Assembly: GCA_022478985.1 (NCBI GenBank)
Contig: JAKSZP010009514.1
Span: 41,461 to 105,460, forward strand
DNA: 64,000 bases
Source of the DNA: Massospora cicadina
Lineage: Eukaryota > Entomophthoromycota > Entomophthoromycetes > Entomophthorales > Entomophthoraceae
Reading direction: 5' to 3'
Positions within the stretch are counted from its first letter, which is position 1; each line of letters starts with the position of its first letter. This document shows positions 1-11,846 of this stretch, in pieces. Made by a program: the position numbers and the translations under genes. The notes under the pieces were generated by a model. The model was not told the origin of the DNA and did no database searches. It was given only the letters and a program-made list of their open reading frames with translations.

Positions 1-1492
1 CTCGCCATTCACCAAGAGTGCAGCGAAGAGGTCGCGGAGGGTTCTGGCTATCACTGCAGGTTCCAGAAGGTACACCTCAAAGGTTATTCCGTCTGGGCCT
101 GGGGCTTTAAGCCGTGGGGATTTCAAAAGGGTTTCCATCACCTCCTGGATGGAAATAGGCGCCAGTAGAGCCTCATCAGCCCGTTGGTCAATGGGCGGCT
201 CTGGAGCCCGCCACAGGAAGTCTTGGATGTCCGATGGGTCCACCTGGGTGGCATGGAAGAGGCTGGAGTAGAAGCGGTGTAGTTCCTGCGTGATTTCCTC
301 CTTATCTGGAGTGGTTGTAGTGCCAATCTTCAGTTCAGTAATATCCTGCGCTGTTGACCGGGCTTTCTGTTTCTGAAAGAAGAAGCGGGTGGGGCGTTCC
401 CATTGAGCATAGTAACGAGATGTTGTAAAGTTTGCTGCCCGTTCTTCCTGCAGTGTGAGCTCCAAGCGGAGTGCTTCCTGCGCCGCTTCCCAGTCTTCCA
501 ACCATCTGGGAGAGGGCAAAGGCTGGCAGTTTCGCTCTAGATGTCTGATTCTGGCTTCCGCCCTTTTGACTCTGGCGCGAGCTGCAGTCATCTGGGCTTT
601 GGCACAGTTGTAAGCAACGCGGGTGATGCCCTCCTTGGTCACCGCCCATCTAGCCTTGTGGTCAAGCAGGTGGGGTGGGGGAGGTGAGAGTCTCCCGGAT
701 GGTCATAGACAGCTTCTCCTTAGTGAAGGGGTTGTTGAGAAGAGCTGGGGCAACCCTAGGCCAGAACCTACGCGACGGTCTAAGTGTGGTGGTGAGGACA
801 ACGGTGAGTGACCTGTGATCACTCAGATGATTGTCACGAGAGATGGGAGAGGAGACGCGGCCAATTAGCAGGGGGCCAATCAGTGCCATATCTATGCGTG
901 ACGCTGACTGGAAAGCTCCTCCATCATACTGGATCCTAGTCATGCAACCTAGGCCAGACGCGGAGGGTGGAAGCGCATCTATAAAGCCACTCAGGAGAAG
1001 GAAATCCTGGAGGCGACTTGATCCAGGGCGTCCTTTGCTGCAGGGGGTAAGAGTCACGGACGCGACTTATGGTTGTGTTGAAATCTCCTAAGAGGACAGT
1101 ATTCCGTGGGAGATTGAGTTGGAGGAGCTCTTCCAAGAGCCGATTTTGCTCCTGACCTGCATTAGGCAGGTAGATGCTTGCAGCGAAGAAGAGAAGTCAG
1201 GAGTGGTGAGTTTGGCCAGTATGAGGCGGCCACCTAGATATTGTGAAAAAGAATGGGTTTTAACCTGGGGATTTAAAACAATAAGGGCGGCATGGTTTGT
1301 CCAGAAGGAGTTGCCTCCAAACTGTTCATTCCATGCAGATTGTTCGTGGGGGAGGATATGGGGCTCCTGGACAGCAGCGATGTCAATTTGTGCTGACCTG
1401 AAGTTTCGGAGGAGGCGGGCTCTCCGCTTAAAGTCCCGCAACCCATTTGCGTTGATGGATTGCAGGGCCAGGGTGCTGCCATGGGGACCCAT
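1..1492 (-). pseudogene. LINE-D ORF2, endonuclease plus start of reverse transcriptase
   Basis: ORF2 would encode the endonuclease that nicks the target and the reverse transcriptase that copies the RNA there. It starts at 1,492 (MGPHGSTLALQSINANGL) with an endonuclease N-terminus including AAVQEPH. A frameshift near 1,190 leads to the GDFN motif (about 1,085), another near 1,050 leads to SRIDMAL and SDHRSL, and a third near 670 leads to the RT frame. That last frame is open without a stop from about 660 to base 1 and contains APGPDGI, the typical RT entry motif. The catalytic RT core lies beyond the window. Three frameshifts make this a pseudogene. Confidence 0.85.
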
Positions 1493-3426
1493 AGCTGTTC
1501 CCCTCCATGTCCTGGGGGGTTGCCAGCGCTTAAACCTGCTGCTGTGAGGCGGCTAGTTTTGAGTCCTTTAGCTTGACTATTAGCTGCAATCCGTGAGGAG
1601 CGTCGAGGGTTCTGAGGGGAAGGAGAGGGTGGGGGGGCGGAGGACCCAGTAAGCCAGCCTAGGATGCTGCCCCCGCTCCGTTGCAGGGGAAGGACCTGAG
1701 GGTGCTCAATGGTGACCTCCGCGGTGTCCCCATTTGATAAGTCTGAGTCCATATTCACTTCCTCCAACACTGCAAAAGATCCGCGCGAAATGGACTGTGG
1801 GATTGGGGTAGGACTTTTTGAGGTGGCACAACTACTGCAGGCCGCGGGTTGCCAGTCCATGATGGTGGGCATAGCTCCATTGGGAGCTGAGGGTTGATGC
1901 GATAAATCGCTGGTGGAGGTTGGTGGGGGTGCCGCGGAGCCCTGAGTGGGGGTGGCTGACGAGGGGCACCCTGTGGGAGATGCCTTGCGCTTGGTGAGAG
2001 AGTAAGTTGACTCTGGGAGATTGGAGGGGGTGCCCATTGGAAGGGGGGCATGAGCGCGAAGGTATCCCACACCAATAGTGGGGTTAGCTGTTTCAACTGC
2101 TAGGCGTAAGGCCTCAGGGGACAGGTCTTGAACGGGAACCCATTGTGTGGGTTGTGGAATTGCTGCTGCAGCCATGTGGGATCGTTTTTGGCCTGGTTTA
2201 GGCCCTGGGTGGTGGCTAAGAGGGCTTGTTTTCGAGCTGTGCAGCCACTATACAAGTGTCCAAGGGCGTTACACCATGAACACCGGGGGCGCGCCTGATC
2301 AGGGTCGACAAAAAAGATCTCAGGGCATGCCCCAACTACCGCCACATGAGGAATAACCTCAATGTTACGGGATACAGTGGGGGAGGGGATGAACGACGCC
2401 CTAGCAGTGCGAGCTCTTTGAGTGGGAGCATAGTAAGAGGGGACGCTAAAGTCCACTGAAAGAACAGACCCAAACTCCATTAAAACACGATGGAGTGCCA
2501 GTTTAAGAGACTCAGGATCAACAGTCGTTGGTAGGTTGGAAAAAGTAACCCATGAAATTTTCTCCAGGTGAGAGCGTGTGCGGGAGATGCGAAGAGATCC
2601 GCGTGGAATAATGACCTGGAGGGTGGCAGCATGGTCATCAAGGGCAGCTTCAGTGAATCCCACATCGATGTAGTGGCCCTCCACTGATTCATGGATGGTG
2701 GTGTTAATAGGGAATGTCTCCGCAATTGCTGCAAAGTATGAGAAGTAATCCTCTGTATAGAATTCAACTGGGTTATGCCCATAATAAAGGCGAATTGCGT
2801 GGGAGAGGGTTGAGCGAGGTAGAGCTTTTTGCGCTCTAGTTTCGGCCCATTTCTTCTTAACATCAGCAATAAACGCCACTTCACGGGGATCAGCTTTGGG
2901 TAGCGTTGGTGCCAGAGGTTTTTGCCACGCCCCAGTGGCTCCTTTGGTACGTTTGTGTTTGCTTTGGGCTGCAATTTCAGGTTGAGTGTGAGCTGGTGGT
3001 TTGGACAAGTTTGCGGAGTTCCCTTGTTTCTGGAATGTTACAGCAGTTGCTGGCGTCATATTAAATTGAGGGGCGGTTTGTTGGGCCTCGCTAAATTGGG
3101 GAGGCCCATCCAGATTGGAATTAACTCCAGCCAGTTGGGAGGAGGGAGATGTTTCATCACCATCCCAATCTATTTGGGTAAATTCAGCCCGAGTAATTGC
3201 TGTGATTTCGTGGGCAAAACTCACTGGCTGATTGGTGAATTGGTTGTTTACAGCATATTGAGATAAAGTGCCAACTTGAGAAGTGCCGATTATGGGGTTT
3301 AAATGGGATGGGTGAGATTGGAACTGGTGTGAAGTTCCAAAATATGAACCATTTAAATCCCCATTGGGAAGAGTAGATTGTAAAATTGGGAAATTTTCTT
3401 GGGGGAAATGATACAGGATTGGTCAT
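1273..3426 (-). pseudogene. LINE-D ORF1, RRM-like nucleic-acid-binding protein with CCHC knuckle
   Basis: The frame is open from about 3,432 to 2,100. An ATG at 3,426 lies in another frame and a 1-base shift just after it would join them. The middle part (WVTFSNLPTTVDPESLKLAL, about 2,540) looks like the RRM-like core of LINE ORF1 proteins. A CCHC knuckle CSWCNALGHLYSGC lies near 2,250. Near 2,150 the frame shifts: the peptide around HNPHNGFPFK continues as QPTQWVPVQ in the next frame, giving a Pro/Ser-rich tail down to 1,273. This tail overlaps the ORF2 start by about 220 bases. ORF1 proteins coat the element RNA. Confidence 0.75.
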
Positions 3427-3434
3427 TTGGGGGT

Positions 3435-4130
3435 TGGCAATGGGATCTAGTTGGCTAGTGGGGAGGGGGGTGGCGGGATGCTCAAGGCCTTAGCAAAAAT
3501 AAAAAAAAAATTTTATAAATTTTCCCACATTTTTGGACTAAGCCAGGTTGATGGTGCCAATCCAGGCCCTGGCCATCCAAGTCAGCCTGCTTGCATGATT
3601 CAGATTTCCCAGATTCATCCTGGAGTCTGCAGCAGCTGGGCTGAGTTATTTGAGACCTGGTCCAAATTCTCAATAGGGCTATTTGCATGATCCAAACTTC
3701 TTGGATTATCCCAGAGAGTTGAGGTAACTGGTCCAAGTTGTTCGATTCCTGGTCTGAGATTAGATTGTGCCCCAATTTTATTTTTGGCACTGGCCAGTAT
3801 GGACTGGCTCCCCCAGGCTGAAATTTGCAGACCAGGCCCCAAGATGCCACAGGCAATTGCCTCAAAATTTTGGCATAAATTTTCTGGGGAGTTGGGGGTC
3901 TCAGGGGCCTGCCCATGGCCCCTGGCTTTCACAAACCTCTGAAGACCCCTTTATCAACCTCAGCAGGGTTGAGGAGAGGGGAAGAGGTGGGAACAAAGTA
4001 TCCTTGGTGAGGAAGAGCATTCACCCAGTGCTCATCTACCATGTGCACCAAGTCACTCAACTGTGATAGGGGATCCACTTAGGCCTTAGGGCCCCTTTTG
4101 TCCAGAAGGGGCATTGCTCCCTATCCAGGT
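3435..4130. other. Unassigned stretch upstream of LINE-D
   Basis: Open frames exist on both strands (for example 3,615-3,932 minus) but none shows a motif or a coding start that I trust. The strand asymmetry in G and T resembles the adjacent ORF1 DNA, so part of this may be the LINE-D 5' untranslated region. It ends where the sequence turns abruptly AT-rich. Confidence 0.4.
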
Positions 4131-4280
4131 GTAGGGGCTGGTCTCTAGGACTTATAATATTATAGATACCAGTAATCACTCAGCTAAATCATTGAACCTA
4201 TAAAGTTGACTAAATAACTATATTCACTTAGAAAGTGTTTAAAAGTAAATATTTAATGGTATCAAACTACCCTGATAGAA

Positions 4281-4797
4281 AACCACCTTATCTTTCTTTA
4301 TTTTAATATACATATATTTAATCAATCTTTGTAAAGTAAGATTATACTAAGAGTGGACAGGAGGAAACAATGTTTCATCCTTGATAGTATAAGTTTTAAA
4401 CCAGTTAAAGTCAAACCTGTATCAGAGTGGCAACAGGTTTCACCCTGCTAGGCAACCACCCTATTTTTATTTTTTATCTCCATATTCTTATTCAATTTTT
4501 TGATATGAAATAATATAAGGGAAAGTAAAAAATAAGTTTTGTATTAACCAGTATAGGTTTCAAACCTGTTACAAAATAAACCTACAACAGAGTAATAACA
4601 GGTCTCACTCTGCTAGGCAACCACCCTATCTTTTTTATTTTTATCATCATATATTTATTTGATCTTTTTAAATTAGTATAATAATAAGATAGGAATGGAG
4701 GAAATGATATTTTGTCCTAGCCATTATATGTTTTTACCTGTTCTGAACCAAACTTGCAGCAATTAATAGCATGATGTACCCAGTTTAGCTAACCACC
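4281..4797. repeat. Diverged tandem repeat, about 170-bp unit, three copies
   Basis: The heptamer AACCACC recurs at 4,281, 4,454, 4,619 and 4,791 (spacings 173, 165 and 172). Between the marks the same order of landmarks returns: a T-rich tract, a GGAGGAAA or GGAAAG-like block, CAGTATAGG or similar, CAACAGG, and TGCTAGGCAACCACC before the next unit. This is a short satellite-like array. No ORF is present. Confidence 0.6.
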
Positions 4798-4949
4798 TTT
4801 GTATAGCAAACTTATTAAACCTATTGATCCAATCAAAAACACCAAACTGTTAGTTGAAACATTATCAATAAAAATGCTCACCACAACTCTATAGAATAGG
4901 TGCTTCATCAAGTTTACTATATGTTATTTAGTAGGTGACTATAAGCTAT

Positions 4950-6050
4950 TAACTACTATATTGAATCTTAAATTCCTATCTCATGTAGTTTAGAAGATAT
5001 AAAAAAATAGTTTTTATATATTATTTTAAAGATTTTTATATATCTTTGGTTAGAAATTAATATTTTAAAAACCCTACTTACTTGAGTAAATAATATTCAA
5101 AAGGCATACACACACCAAACCTATGTTGTAAGTTTTTTTAGGAGATTTATATTTTTTGTTATTATTACAAATTCAATACTTTATAATAAGTATTTACTAG
5201 ATTAATAAACAGGATGATTATATAGAAAGTAAGTAATCTATAGATAGTTTCTTAATATATCCTACTAAGCTAAAAAGTTCCTACATTACAAATTTTAAAT
5301 CCAAGCTTATGTAGAATAGGATATAATGAAATTTAACTTATATAAATAAAATTATATAGTTGTGTAAATTTTTGTACTTAAAATTGAGTATAGAACCCTT
5401 GTCTACCCTATAAATCCTAGACCCAAGCTGCATATAAATAATAAATTTATACATGTAAATCTATTGGTTTTGTAAACTAATTTGTAAATAGTTTTTTAAT
5501 TAAATTGATTTATAATAAAAATTTATTCAAGCGACATTTATCTGCTTTTTCAAATATTACAAAACCTAGAAATGGATGGTTTCCAGGTTAAATACAAATG
5601 TAAAGAAGCACATCCATTTCAGATTAAAAATTCCTAGCTTTTGTGGTTTAAGAAAAACCTTGATTAATAGTTCTTTTATATTTACTATAGATATATTCTT
5701 ACAATTTTTATTTGCTATGTTTGAATTTTAAAAACCCTTATATACTTGATATTCTGACACCCAAGCTGCACATACATACCAAATCCAATTAACGTAGATT
5801 TGTTGGGTTCTAGTATACTTTTTTTGAAAATTTTCCAAAATTTGAATCATTCTATCATACTCAATTTATTAAGGTATGTTTTAAACTGATTTTCACATAT
5901 ATAAAAATACTAAAAAATCTAAAAATAGATAGTTTTTTAGTGGAACTAGAAATCTCAAATAGAAGTTCCATGCCAAATTTCAAATTCTTCGCTTTTATGG
6001 TTTAAGTGAAACCTTGATTAATAGTGTAGTTTATATATAATACAGATAAA
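4950..6050. repeat. Diverged tandem repeat, about 330-345-bp period
   Basis: An AACCCT...CAAGCTGCA.ATA block recurs near 5,063, 5,393 and 5,735. A TGGTTTAAG..AAACCTTGATTAATAG block recurs near 5,648 and 5,999, and weaker relatives (TGTAGTTTAGAAGATAT, TTATGTAGAATAGGATAT) lie near 4,985 and 5,310. The phase fits three or more eroded copies of one 330-360-bp unit. The DNA is strongly AT-rich and has no ORF. Confidence 0.55.
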
Positions 6051-8469
6051 CTGACCTCCGATATTTCACTAGTGCCACAAAGCTATTAAGTTTGTAGCTA
6101 TCAAAGCACCTGCTCTATTTTATTTCTGGACGAAATTAATATCTGACATGGACATGAACTTCAGAGGATTGTCAGGGTATCTATAAACTCATTTTTTTTA
6201 AATATTTATGTCTGGGAGATATCCCTTGAGGTATAAAAACTGGTGCATATCTATATAGGAAACTATACTTGGATCATCTAACTCACTTTGATTATATTGT
6301 TGTACTAAAGCATCTGGGTAAAGTACATTAAGTTCAATTAGAAGTGTCTTTAGTTTTACAAGCATTACAAAAAGAAGACTTAAAAATCATGTGTTTTTCC
6401 TGCTTGAGGAAGAAGTCCTAGTTACTTAAGAAAAATTTTAATATAATAAAGAGAATTTCATTTATATTTTAAGTTACCTTATGAGCTTGAGAACGCTGAG
6501 CATACCATAAGATATTTTTCTAAACTATGGATATTGGACAGACTATTTTCCTTCGCAAACAGCAGATTTTTATATAAATGAGGTATCCTCAATTACCCTT
6601 TAAGTTGCTAGTTCTGTACCATTGGCTAAAACTTGACACCAACAACAAACTACCAAATGTAGTTTTGCCTGTCTAAATAAAGTTCCTGACTTTATAATTT
6701 CCTAAGTTTCTATTCAATTAAAATCGTTATGTACTGAACTTATCTTTTGCTGTTATAATAGTGCTTTTTAAGCTTATGCAACTGATTTGGGCCATAGCTT
6801 ACCATATAATTATAAATCTTTCTGAGAGACTCACATCAGGTGCAAAAAATTTTAATGTCACTTTTAACTAAATCACTTTAGCTGATGTGAGTCATCCCAT
6901 TTCTACATATTGAGCATACTTTTGAGTTTTACTATATTTATTGATCTCATTTCTGACTGTGGTTTACAGTGCTACATCCAGATCTGAAGATTACCAAATA
7001 ACCTGGTACTAATATAGCTAGATTGCCAATCACTTTAGCATTTCCACTACCAAAGCTAGCTCATGAATGGTGCAATTCTATCTACCATCTTTGTTGTTAA
7101 ATGCTGCTTCTCTAGCATCTGGGATACGTATCATTGTTGATAATTTTGAATGTGCCTTGCACGACATGGCCCTCAACTTGCAATCTAGTGCTGATGCCCT
7201 GTTGCTTCTCAATTATGATCTCCAAGTCCTTCTCCATAACTCCTTAACTGCCACCTCCCTTGTGTGAACCTTTGTTCCCTAATAAGCGTGCCACCAAGGC
7301 CCACTAATGCTGCTTGTAATTCTCAGTTCTGTCCACATAACACCCACATCCTTCAATATATGTCTATGATGCTTTTGGTACAGTGTTACTTGTAGAAAAA
7401 AACAACAGTAATTACCTTATTAATCAATTTTTAGTCTGAATCAAAAACCTTTCTTAATTTTGTTCAAAATCACTCTTAGTATAAAGTGACACTTAGGCGA
7501 GAGCGAAGCTTTTGCCACTAGACTATACATCTTTAGTTTGTAAATTATAACTATCCAATTTTTAAAGTTGCAGTTTAATTGATTAATCAAAGTACACCAA
7601 AACTAAACTTACAGCTGAATTGAGTAATGTTTTAAGAAACATAATTTGGCTCTGCGAAATTAATTGTTAAAAGTAAGGTTAGCACTCGCAAACGTAAAAG
7701 TGACAATCTTGGAGTTCTAACCTCTGACCATCTTTTCTTAATGCTAAAAAGATTAAAAGGGGGTGTCCTCATGATAATAAGGAATTTGAGTGGCAAAGTT
7801 TAGACGCATATATGTTTGGATAAAGTGCCGGATCGTTATGTAATTAAACAGTTCATATTGATACTTCTTTACAAGTGGTCAAACCAAAAGACTGCAGATT
7901 GAGTTTGTGGTCTGGAATAAATCTACCTGCTGGAATATCGGTGGCAAAAGTGGGTTTTAATACCAGCTTCGAGAAACTCATAGGATCACCTTTCCAATGG
8001 TAAAAAATTTATATGGCAAGTTATGGTAACGACTTGGTTTGCAATGTATAAATTCTTGTCAAAAAAGCAAATGCCGTTTTTTCTACTTCTGCAGCCTTTT
8101 AAATCTAGAAAGCTGAACACGAAAATGAAAGCTGGTATCGCTTTATAATCAAGTCTTGAAAGCGCTACCTATAATTCACTAGTTGCAACTGGGCCAACGC
8201 ACTAGGTCAATAAAAATACTATTATAAATATAATTACTAAAAAACACTTGGAAACGTAAGCAATGAAACTGCATAAATTATGTTTTTTATTTTAAAAGGT
8301 TGCTTATAAACAGCAACTCAAAAAGCAACTAAAATTATATAGTTAAAATGTACAGCTTAATATATTATATAAAACGATTTTTGACACCCATAAGCGCATA
8401 ATTTTCGTGGGGGTTACAGTTGATACTTAGCTAAATCTCATATTTTGGGCTCCGAGTTGGCAGATCTCC
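6051..8469. other. AT-rich gene desert
   Basis: Stops are dense in all frames and I see no element motif, tRNA or splice-linked coding. A 66-codon plus-strand frame at 7,067-7,267 looks like chance. The last few hundred bases may be the downstream region of the minus-strand ORF that ends at 8,470. Confidence 0.6.
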
Positions 8470-9117
8470 TCAAAGAGATGTGTTTTTAACCGTGGATAAA
8501 AAATAATACTTTTGAAAAGAGCCTTGAGATGGGCGCGGTGAAAATTCACTTCTAAGTTGAGCCAATTCATTGGCATTCTTCCCTGGGTTCCACCCTTCAA
8601 ATCCACTGTGTGACTTGGGCATCAAATCATAGTCATGAAGACCAGATGACTTAAAGAGACCCTTTTTTGTATCGGTATAGGGAGCAGTTTTCTCTCTATC
8701 GCAGTTAGGCCGAGTAAGAGATAAGAGCTCAGACATAACAAGATCTTCAGGTGTGTTCTGAATATAGCTAGAATAAATCTCAGCTGAAGTCACAGAACTC
8801 CCTGCGTTATTAACCTCGTGTTCAGAATCCTTAGCTCCAGGAGACAGGGCGGATGAAAAATATTTCCGAGGTGAAGGGGCAATAATGGACTCAGGATCTA
8901 AAAAGCTTGATTCCCTCGCTTCTTCCGAGCAGAATTTTTCAGGGACAGAACGAAAAGAGCGGTCAAGAGTGAAATCTCGAAGCTTAGATAAATCTACTAA
9001 AAAAGGGCCTGAAGCTTTACACGAAGCAGCCGAAGCAGAGCGAGGCGGCAAAGAGATAGTAAAATCCCCATCTACTTGAATATCATTGGCTAAAGGCTGT
9101 TGAAACAAAGTTGACAT
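8470..9117 (-). CDS. Candidate host gene, Ser-rich probably disordered 215-aa protein of unknown function
   Basis: This is the only long clean ORF in the window that is not part of a recognisable transposon. The start is set at the ATG at 9,117 (MSTLFQQPLANDIQVDGDFT), with A at -3; codons further upstream read through apparent leader. The stop is TGA at 8,470. The protein is rich in Ser, Pro, Lys and Glu, with SPRKYF and FSPRPSQGSF motifs of the SP/RP kind seen in phosphorylated disordered proteins. There is no signal peptide or membrane segment. Base composition is much less AT-rich than its flanks, which supports coding. I do not recognise the family. It could be one exon of a larger gene. 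Confidence 0.5.
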   Translation of the reverse strand: MSTLFQQPLANDIQVDGDFTISLPPRSASAASCKASGPFLVDLSKLRDFTLDRSFRSVPEKFCSEEARESSFLDPESIIAPSPRKYFSSALSPGAKDSEHEVNNAGSSVTSAEIYSSYIQNTPEDLVMSELLSLTRPNCDREKTAPYTDTKKGLFKSSGLHDYDLMPKSHSGFEGWNPGKNANELAQLRSEFSPRPSQGSFQKYYFLSTVKNTSL

Positions 9118-10000
9118 AATTCGAAAACAAAATCTAGCTTGAAAAGGAGAAAACAAGGTGCGCAACTAAATAAAATGAAAAAAGGTATTTTCAAAACTTG
9201 ATGGTTCTTAAAAGAGCCAAGGTACAAAAATATACAGAAACTTTGATAAAGGATAACCCAGATTCCTATAAATACAATGAGAAATATGTAAGGGAGACAA
9301 AGTATCGTTTCAAATAAAACAAATTGAGATCCAGTAGAAGCAAAAAAACAGGGGAATGAATTTGAAAGATAATGCAATATAATGCGTACAGCCGCTTCTA
9401 CACCAAGTGACTGTGAATCATGAAAATTGGAGCATGTTAATGAAATCAGCTGTCAATACTATCCGCATTATGCTTGCAATCTGTGAAACCTCGCCTGCCT
9501 CCTTTCTTGTGATGTAATATGCTTGTTAAGCTTAGAGTGCTATTACACTGTTTGAAGTCTTATCCACTACATAAAACGTTTACATCAGTTCACATTTTAG
9601 CTCATGGCTTACAATTAAAAGTGATTTTAGGGTACTCAATAAAAAGCACATGAAATTAATTGAGTACGGATATATTATGAAATGTAAAAAGATGGATTTT
9701 ATAGAATGCCACCTTTTGATTAGATAAAAATTACTATTTTAACAGAATCTCCGATTTAAAAGATTGATATTTAGAGACTAGTATATAATATTAAACAAAA
9801 AACTATTTTATGAACCTAATAACTGCAGTCTGCAGCTTTATATGCAGCAGTTTACTTTACATTATAGTCTTATTCTTGATATAAAACTTTTATCTAGTAG
9901 GCTAGATAAAAAATTAATTAAGTAATAACTTAGTAGATGTTATTATAATGAAAATTTTATCTCTACATTTTTTAGTACTAGCTGGTCCCAAACTTGAGGG
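9118..10000. other. AT-rich spacer, possible 5' region of the 8,470-9,117 gene
   Basis: No convincing coding or repeat structure is visible. A pyrimidine-rich stretch in minus-strand reading just upstream of 9,117 could be a 5' untranslated region. The spacer ends at the target site of hLINE-B1. Confidence 0.5.
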
Positions 10001-10027
10001 TTATCTCTACATTTATTTTATTTAACC

Positions 10028-10055
10028 GAGATAAGCCAACCAGGAGATGGACATT
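10028..10055 (-). promoter_or_regulatory. 3' tail motif of hLINE-B1
   Basis: Minus-strand reading gives AATGTCCATCTCCTGGTTGG followed by CTTATCTCGG and an AAATAAA tail. It matches the SINE tail at 42,986-43,013 nearly base for base and is the probable recognition site for a LINE reverse transcriptase. Confidence 0.6.
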
Positions 10056-10178
10056 ACCAAAACTTAAAACCTATAATAAAATCCTCACCAAAATAAAATG
10101 AACGAACCACCCAAAATGAGTGAACGACACACACACATAATACAAACTCAACCAACCAGGTGGGACAGTGGAAACTGC

Positions 10179-11846
10179 TTATCCTTCCATGGCGGAAGGG
10201 GAGGGGGGGTCATCCTCAGCAATGTCTTCATCCCAAAGCAGGGCACAGGCTATAGCAGAGAGCAGAAGCATCGGGGTGTCAGCAGGATGTGGAGATATAT
10301 TTCTGATGATTGGGGTGGTAGTAATACATCCGCTATATATAAGAGTTCTGATGTAGTTTATCAAAGCTAGTTCAGCTTTCATGCGTTCATCAGGTAGTTT
10401 TTTGAATGTGGCGATATTAGTGTGGGTAATCTTTGATTTGGGATTCCGCACTACCTCTGCCACATGCTGGATGGTGTCATTGGCTTCTTTGTGGGCTTTG
10501 ATCAACATATCTTTTATATCTTATTGGCTTTGGAGGGAATATTGGGAGGAGGAGGTATTCCTCCTGTGAGCATTGCCACTGATTTGGTGGCAGCTTTGCA
10601 AAGAGGGCAACAATCTGGCTTAGTCATTGCTTCAACAGCTAGCTGTTGGTTGCTGTGGAATATTTTGGTATTTTGTTGGGGGCATATAAGTGAGAGGATA
10701 GTTCCTCATTATCATCAATATACACAAACTGCTTGATTTATATTGCAGTTCTCAGTTATATTCCTGGACTCATCAGTTTCAGCCAATAAATCCCAAGGAT
10801 TTTGGTTGACTTGAATTGGGGAGTTGGCATATTCCTGTGGGGTTTGGTTGGTTCATTGGAGGAAGCATGGGATTGAACTGGGGTCCAATCTTGTGCTTGA
10901 TTAAATGGAGCATTTTTGGCATTGGGGCATGGAGGAGGTTGATTGGTGGCTGTTGGCACAGCTGCAGCAACAGGCTTTGGGGGAGGGGGAGGTAGGATTG
11001 TGCCCCATACCAAAGGTGGCACAGGGTGGGCAGCAGATTGGAGGCCAGTTGATGAGAAATCAGTGCCATCAGAAGCAGCTTGGGATGAGCACTTTCATTT
11101 TGAGTGGTCCAACTTGAAACATTATGGACAGATCATCCATCCACCCTCGACGTGGGCCCAGAATGGATGGTCAGGGGCAGAGAGGATAACAGCATGAGGG
11201 GGAATTGATAGGAAAATTTTATTTGAGTTGGGGCTAATCATGGCATATGCCTGAGGCCCAGTGAGGCATGTGGCCCCATTTGGGACCACAAATTGAAAGA
11301 TGGGGTTGGAGCCATAGGCTTCCAAACCTTCCATCAGCTCCTGGTGGAGCACTTTAGGGGAAGGTGGGTGGGCAAACCAGAAAATTGAACCACCAAAGTG
11401 GTATCCGCTGGGAGCCAGGTCCAAGTTGTGGGGAGAGGTGTTCTCTGGAAAACCAGGGGCACAGTTGCTGCAGTGGTGGCATTGGCTTCACATGTGAAGC
11501 TGAGATCAAAGTACCACTTATAGGGGCATAAGTCAATTAAACTGGTGGGACGTATCACCACCTGAGCCATTTTGATAATAGCTTGGTCATGGTAAGGGAA
11601 ATGTTTCCCATAATTGACCCTAAAACCAAAACGCATGTTGCTCTGGGGGAGCACCAGGGGGCAGTGGGTTACCACTTGGGTTTGAGCAAGGTAGGACTTG
11701 AGATCCTTGGGAGGAATGAATTGTCCCAAGGGTTTAGCATAACTGGGCGATCCAGTCCAAGCGCATTTTCTTGTCATATGGAAAATGGTGGGGGAAATTT
11801 TGCTGCTGCCCCACACTGGGGCAGCCAGCGGGGAATCTGAGGACAT
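10179..11846 (-). pseudogene. hLINE-B1 ORF1, RRM-like protein with CCHC knuckle and helical C-terminus
   Basis: It starts at the ATG at 11,846 (MSSDSPLAAPVWGSS). The first about 140 codons read to about 11,420, then a frameshift leads to the frame covering 11,424-10,756. The CCHC knuckle near 11,115-11,075 has spacing C-x2-C-x4-H-x4-C but carries two in-frame stops. A Pro-rich linker follows (near 10,990). The helical C-terminus (KAHKEANDTIQHVAEVV) lies in a third frame at 10,508-10,179. The layout of RRM-like core then knuckle matches LINE-A ORF1. Several stops and shifts mean it is no longer functional. Confidence 0.75.

Larger units (their letters stand above)
1..3434 (-). mobile_element. 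LINE-D, decayed non-LTR retrotransposon, 3' part outside the window
   Basis: Reading the minus strand, an ORF1 with a zinc knuckle (about 3,426 down to 1,273) is followed by an ORF2 with an AP-type endonuclease and the start of a reverse transcriptase, which runs off the window at base 1. That order is standard for LINEs. Its proteins differ clearly from LINE-A and LINE-C further right, so it is a separate family. Both ORFs have frameshifts, so the copy is dead. The 5' end is uncertain: coding stops near 3,434 and no TSD can be tested because the 3' end is missing. Confidence 0.85.

Noticed and set aside
3738..3752. GTTCGATTCC resembling a Pol III B box
   Set aside because: No A box at tRNA distance, no TSD and no tail motif nearby.
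4281..6050. CRISPR-like array
   Set aside because: Units are long, diverged and directly adjacent, without constant short repeats and unique spacers, in a eukaryotic context.
7067..7267. 66-codon plus-strand ORF in the AT-rich desert
   Set aside because: Short, without motif, and at a length expected by chance; no supporting context.
10098..10736. Plus-strand ORFs over hLINE-B1
   Set aside because: They are antisense to the ORF1 reading frame, which is supported by the second copy.
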